This document shows positions 9,817 through 18,353 of a stretch of DNA of 64,000 nt, in pieces. Source of the stretch: Enterococcus sp. CSURQ0835 (GTDB lineage: Bacteria > Bacillota > Bacilli > Lactobacillales > Enterococcaceae); NCBI RefSeq assembly GCF_902706605.1, contig NZ_CACSLH010000009.1:39310-103309 (forward strand), given 5' to 3'. A program made the translations under genes and the position numbers. How positions within the stretch are numbered: position 1 is the stretch's first letter; every line of letters begins with the position of its first letter. The notes under the pieces are model-generated. The model searched no databases. It had not been told where the DNA came from and saw nothing but the letters and a program-made list of their open reading frames with translations.

Positions 9817-12800
9817 TTACTCTTCTTTTTTCTTCCGTTCGACACCAAACAGTCCGGCAAGACCGATCAACATCGCACCTAACAAACCGAAGTGATTTGT
9901 TTTTTCACCTGTTTGTGGGTAAGTTTTTTCGCCCGCGACCAATTGTTTTTTCGCTTGTTGGCCAGTTAACACTTGGTCGACTGGTGTGGCTGCGTGAGCT
10001 ACTTCAACCGGTGTCTTGTTGGATTGCACAGGTGTTTGAGCAGTCAGCGCATTACCTTTTTCAGTTGCAGGTGTCGTGGTTAATGGCGTCGCTACATTCG
10101 TTGTAACTTGCGGCGTATCAGTCGTTGGATTGCTTTTGGGTGTATCCGGTACCGCTGGTTGAGCTGGATTTATTTTAGCGTAACTGAACGTGATCTCAAT
10201 CGGCGTATCCGTTAAAGTTCCCGTCAAGGCACCCGTTACTTTAGTCAATACATAACCTGCGATTGGTTGCTCTTTAACCGTGTATTTTCCACCAACAGTT
10301 CCCGTGATCGTTTGATCTGGTAAAATCGGGTTGCCTGTGTTGTCGTGGTAGTGGACGACAACTGTTCCTTGGTTAGTAGCTGGTGCATCTGCTTGATAAA
10401 CATACGTCACATCAAGCGGTTGGGTAGTGATTTGTCCGCTTGCTTCACCGAGAATATTTTTCAAATGGTAGCCCGCGATCGTCTTCATAGCTGTCGTATA
10501 ATCATTGCCGACATTTCCGGTGATGACCACTGCTGGTTGCAAAGCTGTTCCATTTTGATCTTGATAGTGAACTGTTACCGTTCCTTTTGAAATATCAGGA
10601 CGTTTATCTGGCGTGTAAACATAAGTTACTTCGATTGGATCTTTCGTGTACGTGCCGGTTGCATCGCCATTGACCCGAGCCAACCGATAATTTGCAATCG
10701 TAGCTGCTTGAGTCGAGTAAGCAGTGCCGACTTGGCCATCTAAGATTCGATCAGCTAATAACAGTTGACCCGCTTCATCTTGATAATGCACGACGACTGT
10801 TCCTTGCGCTGCTTCAGGTGCGTCTTGCGCATACACATACGTAACATCGATTGGATCTTTTGTGATCGTACCATTAGGGTTTCCTGTAACTCGTACAAAA
10901 TGATAGCCACTGATCGTTGCTTGATCTGTTGTATATGGATCGCCAACATTTCCAGTGATGACTTGGTTCGGTAATAATGCTTGGCCCATTTCATCGTGGT
11001 AAGCGACAGTGACCTGACCTTTTTGTGATTCGGGTTGACTATCTTTCGCATAAATATAAGTGACCGTGATCGGATCTTTTGCGATTTGGCCTGTCCGGTT
11101 TCCCGTTACACTTTGTAAATGATAGCCGGTAATTTGAGCGACACGATCAGGATACGCAGCACCCACGTCACCGCTAAAAGTTACGGGTTGTAGTAATTCA
11201 TTCCCTGCAGCATCTTGATAGTAATAAGTGACCGTTCCGATTTGGATCACTGGTACGTCTTTTTTATACGTAACCGTTGTTTGTTCATCGGTCGGTTGCG
11301 TGCTACTTTGAGCTGGCGTGAAGTTGACTTGGGTTTGATCGGGCGTATAGCCATCGATCGTTGGCACTTGGAACGTTACGCTAGACTTACTTGGTGTATA
11401 TGTCATTTGGCCAGAGACTAGATCTTTCACCGCTTGCCAAGTGAGTGTCGTCGTTTCTGGTTGCGGTGTTTTGTCGTCAGCCCCAGTGAAATTCACAACG
11501 TAATTATTTTGAACGGTGCTCGTTTGCATTTTATGCGTTAAGTAGATCGTATAGTTGTTGGGTTTTGTGGCATCCGTTGAAAGAAGCACACCTTGAGCAA
11601 AATCATCAGAATCAAATTGATAGCCGTTAGCTAGATAATCTTTGATAGCTGCATCTTTGTCAAAAGTACTTTGGGTTCCCGCTTCCCCTTTCAAACTAGG
11701 ATCTGTCGCATTCGTGATTAAAGTCAATTCTTGATTGGTCGTTTTATCTACGACTTTGACTTGGGCATAACCGGCTTGGGTATAAAGAACATAAACGGTT
11801 TGATTTGAATCAATGAACGGAATCTCCGTTGTCCCAGTTGCAAGTTTCGTCCAAACTTTTCCATCATTTGAAGTCAAGATTTCCTTGATCGTCAAATCAG
11901 GGTAGTCTTTCACTAAATCTCCTACTACGATTTGATTACTTAAATTCCCAGTAATCGTTTGATCAGGAACAGTCGTACCATTTTCTACGACGGGGGTATT
12001 TTTTGGTAAGTCAGTTGGATTTTGCGGCGTGCTGTTAAGATCGATCACACCATATTTAACATTGACATTCCAATCTTTCACTAAAATAAACGTGTAAGTC
12101 GGTGTCGTGTCACCAAATTTTCCAACGTTACTGACCAAATCAGCTTGCTTCGTCGCAAGATCTTTTAATTGACCCGTGCCATCTAAAATGACTGGCTGAC
12201 TCCCAGCTTGACCCGTATAAATCACATACTTTCCTTCATTCGTCACGGCTAACAAATGATAGTTAGATTGACTTAAGAAACTATTTAAAGTTTTAACCGT
12301 TACAGGGTCATCAATCAAATCAAAGGAACTACCTAGCCCCCCTGCTAAAACAGAGCCGGGTGCGATCGTGATTTGTTTACCATCGGCTTGCAACAATTGA
12401 TAGTTGACTTTGACGTTGCCGATGCCTTGTTTGTATTCATAAGGTTGGATGAACCAGCCAGTAAAATCAGAACTTGGATCGACCCAATTAACTGTAAAGG
12501 CACCATAATGTGTAGCATCAGGCGTTAAAATATTTTCCCAGCCGACTGTCGTTTGGTTGACACTGCTACCATCAGCATTACTTGGATAAGGCGAAGCATA
12601 TGTGCCAGCTCCATCATAAGGCGCGACAGGAACGTTTTGAGCATTCAAATCTTTAACGATAAAAGAAGGTGTTTCAAAAGTCGTCGTACCATCTTTTAAA
12701 ACGATAGGTTGCAACAATAAGTGTTGATTTTTATAACTAGCTTTTAAAGCTGGATTGCGATTGGTTTGTAATGGCGAGATATCCGCAATTTGGTTATAGC

Positions 12801-14433
12801 TTAAATTCAACTGTGTCAAATCAGGTTTTTCCGCTAAAGCTGAGACATTATCGATTGAAAACATCGGTAAATTCACCGTTTGCAATTGATTTAGATTTTT
12901 CAACGCTGAGATATCAAACAGATTCCCATTTTTAGTTGCAGTTCCCCAACGAAGAGCATTGGCTTCATAAGTTGGCGCGATGGAAAGTGTCTTGAGACCC
13001 GTCGCATTTTGTAAACCTTCTAATGAGTACATTGCCATTAACGCATTGTAATACGTCGTGACTTGTTGGTAACTGCCACTGCCAGTGATTTGTTTAGCCG
13101 CACTGGAAGATAAATTTTGCAGTTGTGCTAAGTCATTTTTAGTGAAATTGGCCCGAAAGTCATTGATGGTGGCATATTTATCTGCGTAAGCCGAGTCCCA
13201 AAGTACATATTGAAACGCGTAATCAGGCATCCATTCATCAATGTAATATTGACCGGTCGTCGCATCTTGACCTTTGGCATCCATCGCGATTTGATTAGCG
13301 TAATCACTGTCTTGCCAAGCGTGAGCTCCACTAACTTGATTTAAAGCAGGATGGGTATATGACCATTGCATCGCTGCCGTATTGGAAATATTAAATTGCG
13401 GACTACCAGGTACTTCGTTAGCCGATGCAACCGCAGCTAGTTCCAAGTCAGCCAATTGTAACGCGTCACTTTGAACAGGTGTCGCTTCAGCTGGTTCGCT
13501 TTCACTAGTAGTGGTCTTAGCAACTACCGCTGAATCAGTTGGAGCTGAGGCTGTTTGATTTGACGTAACGTTCGTCACTGGATTTTGATTTTGAATACCT
13601 TGAGTAGTTGGCGTCGGTTCAACTTCAGCATTACTTTGATTAGGTACGACCGTTTGAGCCGTCGATTCATTCGTTGTCGATACAGCAGATGGAGCAACTG
13701 GAGCAACTGGCGTAGTGGCTGTTAAATCAGTTGAACTAGTTGTAGTTTTGTCAGTTGTTGCTGTCGTTACTGTTGATGATGTTGGTTCAGTAGTGGTAGC
13801 AGACACTGCTGGTTCTGTTGGCGTTTGAACAGCTAGCATTTGCGCTTCATTTGTAGCAGTTGGTGTTTGCACAGTTGGTTGTTCAGTCACTGGAGCTGGC
13901 GTTGGATTTGTCGTAGTCGTTACAGTATCATTTGCTGGCACTTCAACTGGCGAGACAGTTGTTGATTGCGGTTGGACTGTTGCGGCTGGTTGCGTTGATT
14001 GAGTTGTTTCTGATGGATCAGCTGCTGTGGCAGATCCGGCAGTCGGCGCAACTACTTGGGTTGAAACAGTTTGTTCAACCTGAGCTTTTGGTGCGACAGT
14101 CACTGGTTCATTTTGTGGTGTAGCTTGTTCCGAAACGGCCGGGCTGGCAGTCGTTGTAGTCGTTTGAGCTGCAGAACTTTCAGTCGCTTGCGTTGTTAGT
14201 GTGGTTGATTGCTCCGTCGTGGAAGCTTCCCTGGTTGCGTCTGCAGTGCCCGAACTGGCCGCTTGTAATGTAGCAGCTATAGTTGTGTTTGAAGTTTGAT
14301 CGACTTCAGCAGCTTGAACTGATTGACTGTTTAACGTCGTGACAAAAAAGACACCACTAACGACCGTAATTCCAACGGCTACCCATTGTTTTTTCTTTTT
14401 TCTCAATTTGTAATGAACTGTCTTTTCAACCAT
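9817..14433 (-). CDS. Wall-anchored LRR / MucBP-repeat surface protein
   Basis: A 1538-residue secreted surface protein. Residues 1-42 form a long signal peptide of the KxYKxGKxW kind (VHYKLRKKKKQW followed by a hydrophobic core and VQAAEV). Residues about 45-335 are a Thr/Ser/Pro/Gln-rich low-complexity stretch, likely extended and possibly glycosylated. Residues 470-560 contain leucine-rich repeats of the internalin type (LTQLNLSYNQIADISPL). Mixed beta domains follow. Five MucBP repeats of about 71 residues lie at about 1063-1420, then a Thr/Pro linker. The sorting signal is YPQTGEKTNHFG, a hydrophobic helix and a Lys/Arg tail. Tyr replaces the usual Leu of LPXTG. MucBP and LRR domains suggest adhesion to mucin or host cells; this is inference. 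It is a single-gene unit with its own promoter and terminator, and the end architecture is shared with the gene at 58977. Confidence 0.9.
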   Translation of the reverse strand: MVEKTVHYKLRKKKKQWVAVGITVVSGVFFVTTLNSQSVQAAEVDQTSNTTIAATLQAASSGTADATREASTTEQSTTLTTQATESSAAQTTTTTASPAVSEQATPQNEPVTVAPKAQVEQTVSTQVVAPTAGSATAADPSETTQSTQPAATVQPQSTTVSPVEVPANDTVTTTTNPTPAPVTEQPTVQTPTATNEAQMLAVQTPTEPAVSATTTEPTSSTVTTATTDKTTTSSTDLTATTPVAPVAPSAVSTTNESTAQTVVPNQSNAEVEPTPTTQGIQNQNPVTNVTSNQTASAPTDSAVVAKTTTSESEPAEATPVQSDALQLADLELAAVASANEVPGSPQFNISNTAAMQWSYTHPALNQVSGAHAWQDSDYANQIAMDAKGQDATTGQYYIDEWMPDYAFQYVLWDSAYADKYATINDFRANFTKNDLAQLQNLSSSAAKQITGSGSYQQVTTYYNALMAMYSLEGLQNATGLKTLSIAPTYEANALRWGTATKNGNLFDISALKNLNQLQTVNLPMFSIDNVSALAEKPDLTQLNLSYNQIADISPLQTNRNPALKASYKNQHLLLQPIVLKDGTTTFETPSFIVKDLNAQNVPVAPYDGAGTYASPYPSNADGSSVNQTTVGWENILTPDATHYGAFTVNWVDPSSDFTGWFIQPYEYKQGIGNVKVNYQLLQADGKQITIAPGSVLAGGLGSSFDLIDDPVTVKTLNSFLSQSNYHLLAVTNEGKYVIYTGQAGSQPVILDGTGQLKDLATKQADLVSNVGKFGDTTPTYTFILVKDWNVNVKYGVIDLNSTPQNPTDLPKNTPVVENGTTVPDQTITGNLSNQIVVGDLVKDYPDLTIKEILTSNDGKVWTKLATGTTEIPFIDSNQTVYVLYTQAGYAQVKVVDKTTNQELTLITNATDPSLKGEAGTQSTFDKDAAIKDYLANGYQFDSDDFAQGVLLSTDATKPNNYTIYLTHKMQTSTVQNNYVVNFTGADDKTPQPETTTLTWQAVKDLVSGQMTYTPSKSSVTFQVPTIDGYTPDQTQVNFTPAQSSTQPTDEQTTVTYKKDVPVIQIGTVTYYYQDAAGNELLQPVTFSGDVGAAYPDRVAQITGYHLQSVTGNRTGQIAKDPITVTYIYAKDSQPESQKGQVTVAYHDEMGQALLPNQVITGNVGDPYTTDQATISGYHFVRVTGNPNGTITKDPIDVTYVYAQDAPEAAQGTVVVHYQDEAGQLLLADRILDGQVGTAYSTQAATIANYRLARVNGDATGTYTKDPIEVTYVYTPDKRPDISKGTVTVHYQDQNGTALQPAVVITGNVGNDYTTAMKTIAGYHLKNILGEASGQITTQPLDVTYVYQADAPATNQGTVVVHYHDNTGNPILPDQTITGTVGGKYTVKEQPIAGYVLTKVTGALTGTLTDTPIEITFSYAKINPAQPAVPDTPKSNPTTDTPQVTTNVATPLTTTPATEKGNALTAQTPVQSNKTPVEVAHAATPVDQVLTGQQAKKQLVAGEKTYPQTGEKTNHFGLLGAMLIGLAGLFGVERKKKEE
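10174..11245 (-). repeat. Five tandem MucBP repeats
   Basis: Five units of about 214 bases encode modules of the form GTVTVHYQDxxG…L…G.VG..Y….I.GY.L..V.G..TG….P..VTYVY. The units diverge in sequence, so the array looks old rather than freshly duplicated. Confidence 0.85.
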
Positions 14434-14496
14434 TTCATTTCCTTCTCTCCTGGATTTCCTTCTGACTCTTTCTCACAAAACGATTATAACGCGTTG

Positions 14497-14525
14497 AATT
14501 TAGATAGAAAGAAATAAGGTGTCAA
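14497..14525 (-). promoter_or_regulatory. Promoter of the MucBP surface protein
   Basis: On the minus strand a perfect TTGACA and TAAATT are separated by 17 bases, about 65 nt before the start. A second -10-like TATAAT lies further downstream without a good -35. The remaining gap to udk is T-rich and shows nothing else. Confidence 0.65.
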
Positions 14526-14697
14526 ATTCAACCTCTACATTCTTCAAAAAAAGTTTGTTATTTGAATATGAGTTTCAAATAAATGGTCAGCCAGTTTTTT
14601 TGGTTTTTAATTTCAAATTTTGTTCTTTTTATACTCTGTTTCAAAAATGCTTTGACCAAACTAAAAAGTCTTTCGCATTTTTTATAAAAAAATTCCA

Positions 14698-14723
14698 TAA
14701 AAAAGAAGCCCCGCAGGACTCCT
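14698..14723 (-). terminator. Terminator overlapping the udk stop
   Basis: An 8-bp stem (AGGAGTCC / GGGCTTCT with two G-U pairs) and a T-run begin inside the udk stop codon region. Confidence 0.75.
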
Positions 14724-15349
14724 TACTCATGATTTAAAAAACTAGCGACTTTTGTAGCGATCAAATCAATCGCGACATGATTCTCGCCGCCTTCGGGTAC
14801 GATAATGTCAGCGTAACGCTTCGTCGGTTCGATAAACTGATGGTACATCGGTTTGACCACGGTCAAATATTGTTCGATCACAGAATCTAGCGTGCGGCCG
14901 CGTTCTTCCATATCGCGTTTGATCCGACGAATGATTCGAATGTCATCATCCGTGTCGACGTAAAGTTTGATATCCATTAGATCCCGCAAACGTTCATCTT
15001 CTAAAATCAAAATTCCTTCTAAGATGATAACTTCTTTTGGCTCTTGAATGATCGTCGCTTCACTTCGCGTATGCGCTACATAATCATAGACCGGTTTTTC
15101 GATTTCTTCATAGTTCAATAAGCGTTTGACATGTTCGATCAATAGATCCGTGTCAAAGGCAAACGGATGATCGTAATTTGTTTTCAGCCGTTCTTCAAAG
15201 CTCAACTCACTTTGGTCTTTGTAATAAGAATCTTGTTCGAGCATCATGATGGAATGATCGGGAAAATGATTGTAAATAGCACGGCTGACACTGGTCTTGC
15301 CGCTACCGGAGCCACCGGTAACGCCGATGATGATGGGTTTGTCGTTCAT
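14723..15349 (-). CDS. udk: Uridine kinase
   Basis: A 208-residue uridine/cytidine kinase of the pyrimidine salvage pathway, phosphorylating uridine and cytidine to UMP and CMP. The P-loop [13 protein letters not shown] is at residues 8-20. The EQDSYYKDQ and [11 protein letters not shown] substrate segments and the [15 protein letters not shown] lid region follow, as in the Udk family. It starts [10 protein letters not shown]. It lies 19 bases behind yjjG, probably in one transcript rsuA-yjjG-udk. Confidence 0.95.
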   Translation of the reverse strand: MNDKPIIIGVTGGSGSGKTSVSRAIYNHFPDHSIMMLEQDSYYKDQSELSFEERLKTNYDHPFAFDTDLLIEHVKRLLNYEEIEKPVYDYVAHTRSEATIIQEPKEVIILEGILILEDERLRDLMDIKLYVDTDDDIRIIRRIKRDMEERGRTLDSVIEQYLTVVKPMYHQFIEPTKRYADIIVPEGGENHVAIDLIATKVASFLNHE

Positions 15350-15368
15350 GGATACGTTGACCTCTTTC

Positions 15369-16058
15369 TTATACAGTTTGGGATAAAAGTTTCGGAAGCT
15401 GCGCTAAATGTTGAATTTGATAAGTTGGATTGATCTCAGTAGCTGGTGCTTGTTGCGGATTGAGCCAGATCGTATCGATCCCGGCATTTATGCCACCTTT
15501 GATATCGGATGTCAGTGAGTCGCCAATGATCACCGTTTCGTTTTTGGAAAAATTCGGGATCGCCGCAAAGACTTTAGTAAAAAATTCTTTCATTGGTTTG
15601 TTGACTCCTAGCTCTTCTGAGATGAAGATAGCTTTGAAATAAGGTGCCAAACCAGATTCTCGCAAGCGTTGGCGCTGGGTCACACCGACACCGTTTGTCA
15701 CCACGTAAAGATCATAGTCTAGCGCTAATTGTTTGATCACCGCTAGACTATCTTCATACAAGTCGTGGCCCTCATTCAAATACTTGCGGTAACATTCCTC
15801 AACTGCAGGACCGTCGACTACTTTGTCATACTGGCTAAAAAATTTGTGAAAGCGCGTGTCCAATAATTCTTGCCGCGTCAACTGACCCAGTTCATATTCA
15901 CGCCAAAAATTTTGATTCATCGTCTGATAGGCCTGTTTGATTGCAGGTGTCAGTGGCACGCCCATATCGTGGAATAACCGTTTTAAAGCTTGATCTTCTG
16001 CTGCTTTAAAATCTAACAGCGTATCATCCACATCAAATAATAAAGTGTGATAATGCAT
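15369..16058 (-). CDS. yjjG: HAD-family pyrimidine nucleotidase, YjjG type
   Basis: A 229-residue haloacid dehalogenase hydrolase. Motif I is [10 protein letters not shown] (nucleophile Asp at about residue 9), motif II VVTNGV, the motif III lysine lies in [10 protein letters not shown], and motif IV is [10 protein letters not shown]. YjjG enzymes dephosphorylate non-canonical pyrimidine nucleoside monophosphates. A neighbour that is a uridine kinase fits a pyrimidine housekeeping role. The start is [12 protein letters not shown]. It is 10 bases after rsuA, so very likely cotranscribed. Confidence 0.85.
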   Translation of the reverse strand: MHYHTLLFDVDDTLLDFKAAEDQALKRLFHDMGVPLTPAIKQAYQTMNQNFWREYELGQLTRQELLDTRFHKFFSQYDKVVDGPAVEECYRKYLNEGHDLYEDSLAVIKQLALDYDLYVVTNGVGVTQRQRLRESGLAPYFKAIFISEELGVNKPMKEFFTKVFAAIPNFSKNETVIIGDSLTSDIKGGINAGIDTIWLNPQQAPATEINPTYQIQHLAQLPKLLSQTV

Positions 16059-16068
16059 CGTTTTCCTT

Positions 16069-16785
16069 CTATCTAAAATATTTTTTTAACGCGCGTAATT
16101 CTGATCTTTCTAATGGGCGATAATCCCCCAGAGCAAGGTCTTGCGGTAATTCAAGTGGTCCCATTTTAATGCGCGTCAAGCGAGTCACTTTTTTCCCACA
16201 AGCTAAAAACATTTTTTTGACTTGGTGAAACTTGCCTTCGTTGATGGTAAGTAAAACAGCTGAACTTTTTTCAGTCGCACTCAAGATGACCAATTCGGCG
16301 GGTTGGCAGCGCGTCCCATCTAAAAAACAAATCCCTTGTTCAAAAGCGTGCACGTCAGCTATCGTCACTTTTTCATTGACTAAAGCATAATACGTCTTTT
16401 GGACTTTCAAATCCGGTTGCAACAAGTCGTAACCTAGTTGCCCGTTATCGGTCAAAAGTAATAAGCCACTCGTATCACGATCCAACCGACCTACCGGGTA
16501 AATAGCTGGATTAAAATCAGCTGGCCGTAACAACTGCGTTACCGTTTGGAACCGCGAATCTTTTTTAGCGGTGACGACACCAGCTGGTTTATGCAATAAA
16601 AAATAATGCGCGTCAGTCGTCAAGCGTGTACCCGCGACGATGATCTCATGTAGTTGGCTATCGACATTCCGGTTTTGTTTTTGCTCGACCTGGCCATCGA
16701 TTAAAACTTTTCGCTGTTGGAACAAACGTTTCAGCTCTTTGCGGGTCGTGGAAAGTTTTTCTTCTATCAGCTTATCTAAACGCAT
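16069..16785 (-). CDS. rsuA: 16S rRNA pseudouridine synthase, RsuA family
   Basis: A 238-residue protein. It has an N-terminal S4 RNA-binding domain (MRLDKLIEEKLSTTRKELKR…) and a catalytic domain with the conserved GRLDRDTSGLLLLTDNG motif carrying the nucleophilic Asp at about residue 103. RsuA makes the single pseudouridine of 16S rRNA helix 18; RluB/RluE relatives act on 23S, so the exact target is inferred from length and motif context. An AAAGGAGTTTTT ribosome binding site precedes the start. It is the first gene of the unit with yjjG and udk. Confidence 0.85.
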   Translation of the reverse strand: MRLDKLIEEKLSTTRKELKRLFQQRKVLIDGQVEQKQNRNVDSQLHEIIVAGTRLTTDAHYFLLHKPAGVVTAKKDSRFQTVTQLLRPADFNPAIYPVGRLDRDTSGLLLLTDNGQLGYDLLQPDLKVQKTYYALVNEKVTIADVHAFEQGICFLDGTRCQPAELVILSATEKSSAVLLTINEGKFHQVKKMFLACGKKVTRLTRIKMGPLELPQDLALGDYRPLERSELRALKKYFR

Positions 16786-16811
16786 AAAAACTCCTTTATG
16801 TACCTCGCACT

Positions 16812-16839
16812 ATTATACAAAACTGACTGCTGAATGCAA
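16812..16839 (-). promoter_or_regulatory. Promoter of rsuA-yjjG-udk
   Basis: Minus-strand TTGCAT and TATAAT are spaced by 16 bases, about 25 bases before the rsuA start. Confidence 0.7.
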
Positions 16840-16963
16840 ACCCAAAAAAGGCTATTGCTTGACGAAAGTTGAAATTCGCGTTAGGGTTATAAGGTAAAGT
16901 GAATAGGATTTCTCATACACAGCGTAATGACCTGGTAGAGAAAGTTGAATGACGACTTTTTTA

Positions 16964-16990
16964 AGGACAGCTGGTTTAGGCTGTCTTTTT
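16964..16990 (+). terminator. Attenuator-like terminator in the rplY leader
   Basis: GACAGC and GCTGTC form a stem with an 8-base loop followed by TTTTT, about 100 bases before rplY on the same strand. Two more hairpins follow it. The first is GTATTT / AAATAC at 16993-17008. The second is a perfect 7-bp CTATCTG / CAGATAG at 17042-17063, just before the ribosome binding site. There is no complete gene upstream on this strand, so the terminator probably acts on the rplY leader itself. Confidence 0.6.
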
Positions 16991-17088
16991 GCGTATTTCT
17001 GCAAATACCTCGTGCTGAGAATAACCCGTCACTTAAAAAAGCTATCTGAAAACCAACAGATAGGCACATTTTAAGGAGGAATTTGGTT

Positions 17089-17715
17089 ATGGCAGTAACA
17101 TTGAATGTTGAAGAAAGAGCAACTCGTCCCCGCGCACTACGAAACAAACTTCGTCACGAAGGAAAGATCCCTGGCGTAGTTTATGGTTATGAAATCGAAA
17201 GCACACCGATCTCAATCGATGCGCGTGATTTTTCAAAACTATTACGAGAAAACGGAACCAACACCGTGTTCACAATGAGCTTGAACGGTAAAAAAGTAAA
17301 TACATTATTACACCAAACTCAAACGGATACTTTCACTCGTCAATTGACGCACGTGGAATTCCTATCTGTTAACATGACAGAAGAAACTGAAGTCGAAACC
17401 GATATCGTTTTAGTTGGCGAAGCAGCTGGTGTCAAAGCTGGCGGTGTCTTGACTCAAACGTTGTATCAAGCAACTGTTTCTGCAACACCAGACAAATTGC
17501 CTGAATCAATCGAAGTCGATGTTGCAAACCTTGAGATCGGTCAAGCATTGTATGTTTCTGATCTAGCGAAAAATGACGACTACAAAGTCATCACTGATCC
17601 AGAAGAACAAATCGTTTCGATCCAAGAAGCACAAGAGATCCCTGAAGAAGAACCAGCTGAAGGTACCGAAGCTGAACCAGAAGTTATCGGTGAAAGCGAA
17701 AACGAAGGAGAATAA
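17089..17715 (+). CDS. rplY: 50S ribosomal protein L25 / general stress protein Ctc
   Basis: A 208-residue long-form L25 (TL5/Ctc type), which binds 5S rRNA. The N-terminal L25 domain covers about residues 1-92 (RPRALRNKLRHEGKIPGVVYG). The beta-rich TL5 C-terminal domain covers about 95-185, and a Glu-rich tail follows. I chose the ATG of MAVTLNVEERATRP, nine bases behind AAGGAGG. A TTG two codons upstream is too close to that site. In Bacillus the homologue is a stress protein. Here the long leader with an internal terminator suggests expression is conditional. Confidence 0.93.
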   Translation: MAVTLNVEERATRPRALRNKLRHEGKIPGVVYGYEIESTPISIDARDFSKLLRENGTNTVFTMSLNGKKVNTLLHQTQTDTFTRQLTHVEFLSVNMTEETEVETDIVLVGEAAGVKAGGVLTQTLYQATVSATPDKLPESIEVDVANLEIGQALYVSDLAKNDDYKVITDPEEQIVSIQEAQEIPEEEPAEGTEAEPEVIGESENEGE

Positions 17716-17742
17716 TCACCTTCTTTCATCAATTCGTTGATG

Positions 17743-17774
17743 AAAAAAAGCGGCCGCTTGCGGTCGCTTTTTTT
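17743..17774 (+). terminator. Terminator after rplY
   Basis: AGCGGCCGC and GCGGTCGCT form a 9-bp stem (one G-U) flanked by A and T runs. It is strong and possibly bidirectional. Confidence 0.9.
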
Positions 17775-17796
17775 GACTTAACGTAAATCTTAGCAG

Positions 17797-17859
17797 CTAG
17801 ATACTTTGAGCGGTTCCATTTTTTATTGAACTGTCCTTGCCTTCATTAGTAAATCTCAC
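17797..17859 (-). pseudogene. Possible remnant reading frame, 20 codons
   Basis: On the minus strand a GTG-started frame behind AAGGGAG reads VRFTNEGKDSSIKNGTAQ and stops two codons later. The composition looks coding, but the frame is closed just upstream (about six codons before the GTG). It may be the tail of a decayed gene or insertion element, or a short peptide. I cannot identify it with certainty. The rest of 17775-17900 shows nothing else. Confidence 0.22.
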
Positions 17860-17902
17860 GCTGACTCCCTTGTAATTTTAACGAAAATACAAGTAGAATC
17901 AT

Positions 17903-17931
17903 TTGTCATTTCCTGATTAATTCGATAAAAT
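17903..17931 (+). promoter_or_regulatory. Promoter of the DUF960 gene
   Basis: TTGTCA and TAAAAT are spaced by 17 bases, about 60 nt before the start. Confidence 0.7.
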
Positions 17932-17991
17932 GTATCACTACAGGATGAAATTGATTGAGTTGTGAATCGATCGATAAAGGAGGGCCAAAAA

Positions 17992-18315
17992 ATGTTTGAG
18001 ACATTTGATTCAAATCGCAGTCGTTACGCCTCTGTTGGAGTGGTATCTAGTTTACCAGGTGAATTGATCGATAGTATTTGGTTCATCATTGATTTAGACC
18101 TGAAAGGCTTGATTCCTTTAAACAATATACTGACCTTTGATCTGATCAATAAAAAAGGTCATGTGACGATGCATTTTTCTCAAGAAGACAGCCAAGTGGA
18201 GATGGATATCGATCTTCCTTTCCTCTATTCTTCTGAATTTCCCACTGAAGTGTATGCTTATGATGACGGGAACCGTCAGACGATTCTTTTACCAAATGAA
18301 ATCAGACAACGTTGA
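17992..18315 (+). CDS. DUF960 family protein
   Basis: A 107-residue acidic protein of unknown function, small and probably cytosolic. It starts MFETFDSNRSRYASVGVVSS behind an AAAGGAGGGCC ribosome binding site; a frame start ten codons earlier has no such site. The N-terminal FxSxRSRYAS-GV-SSLP pattern followed by a WFIIDLDL segment matches what I know of DUF960 proteins of lactobacilli and enterococci. No signal peptide or membrane segment is present. It is a single-gene unit that shares a terminator with the convergent gene at 18338. Confidence 0.75.
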   Translation: MFETFDSNRSRYASVGVVSSLPGELIDSIWFIIDLDLKGLIPLNNILTFDLINKKGHVTMHFSQEDSQVEMDIDLPFLYSSEFPTEVYAYDDGNRQTILLPNEIRQR

Positions 18316-18317
18316 TC

Positions 18318-18353
18318 AAAACCACGATTGGAAAAACTCAATCGTGGTTTTTT
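18318..18353 (+). terminator. Bidirectional terminator between convergent genes
   Basis: A 12-13 bp stem (AAAACCACGATTG / CAATCGTGGTTTT) with a T-run lies here. The right arm is also the last coding bases of the minus-strand gene ending at 18338, so the two genes share and overlap it. Confidence 0.85.

Noticed and set aside
16886..17088. A T-box riboswitch ahead of rplY.
   Set aside because: There is no AGGGTGGNACCGCG-type T-box sequence, and L25 is not a tRNA-related gene.
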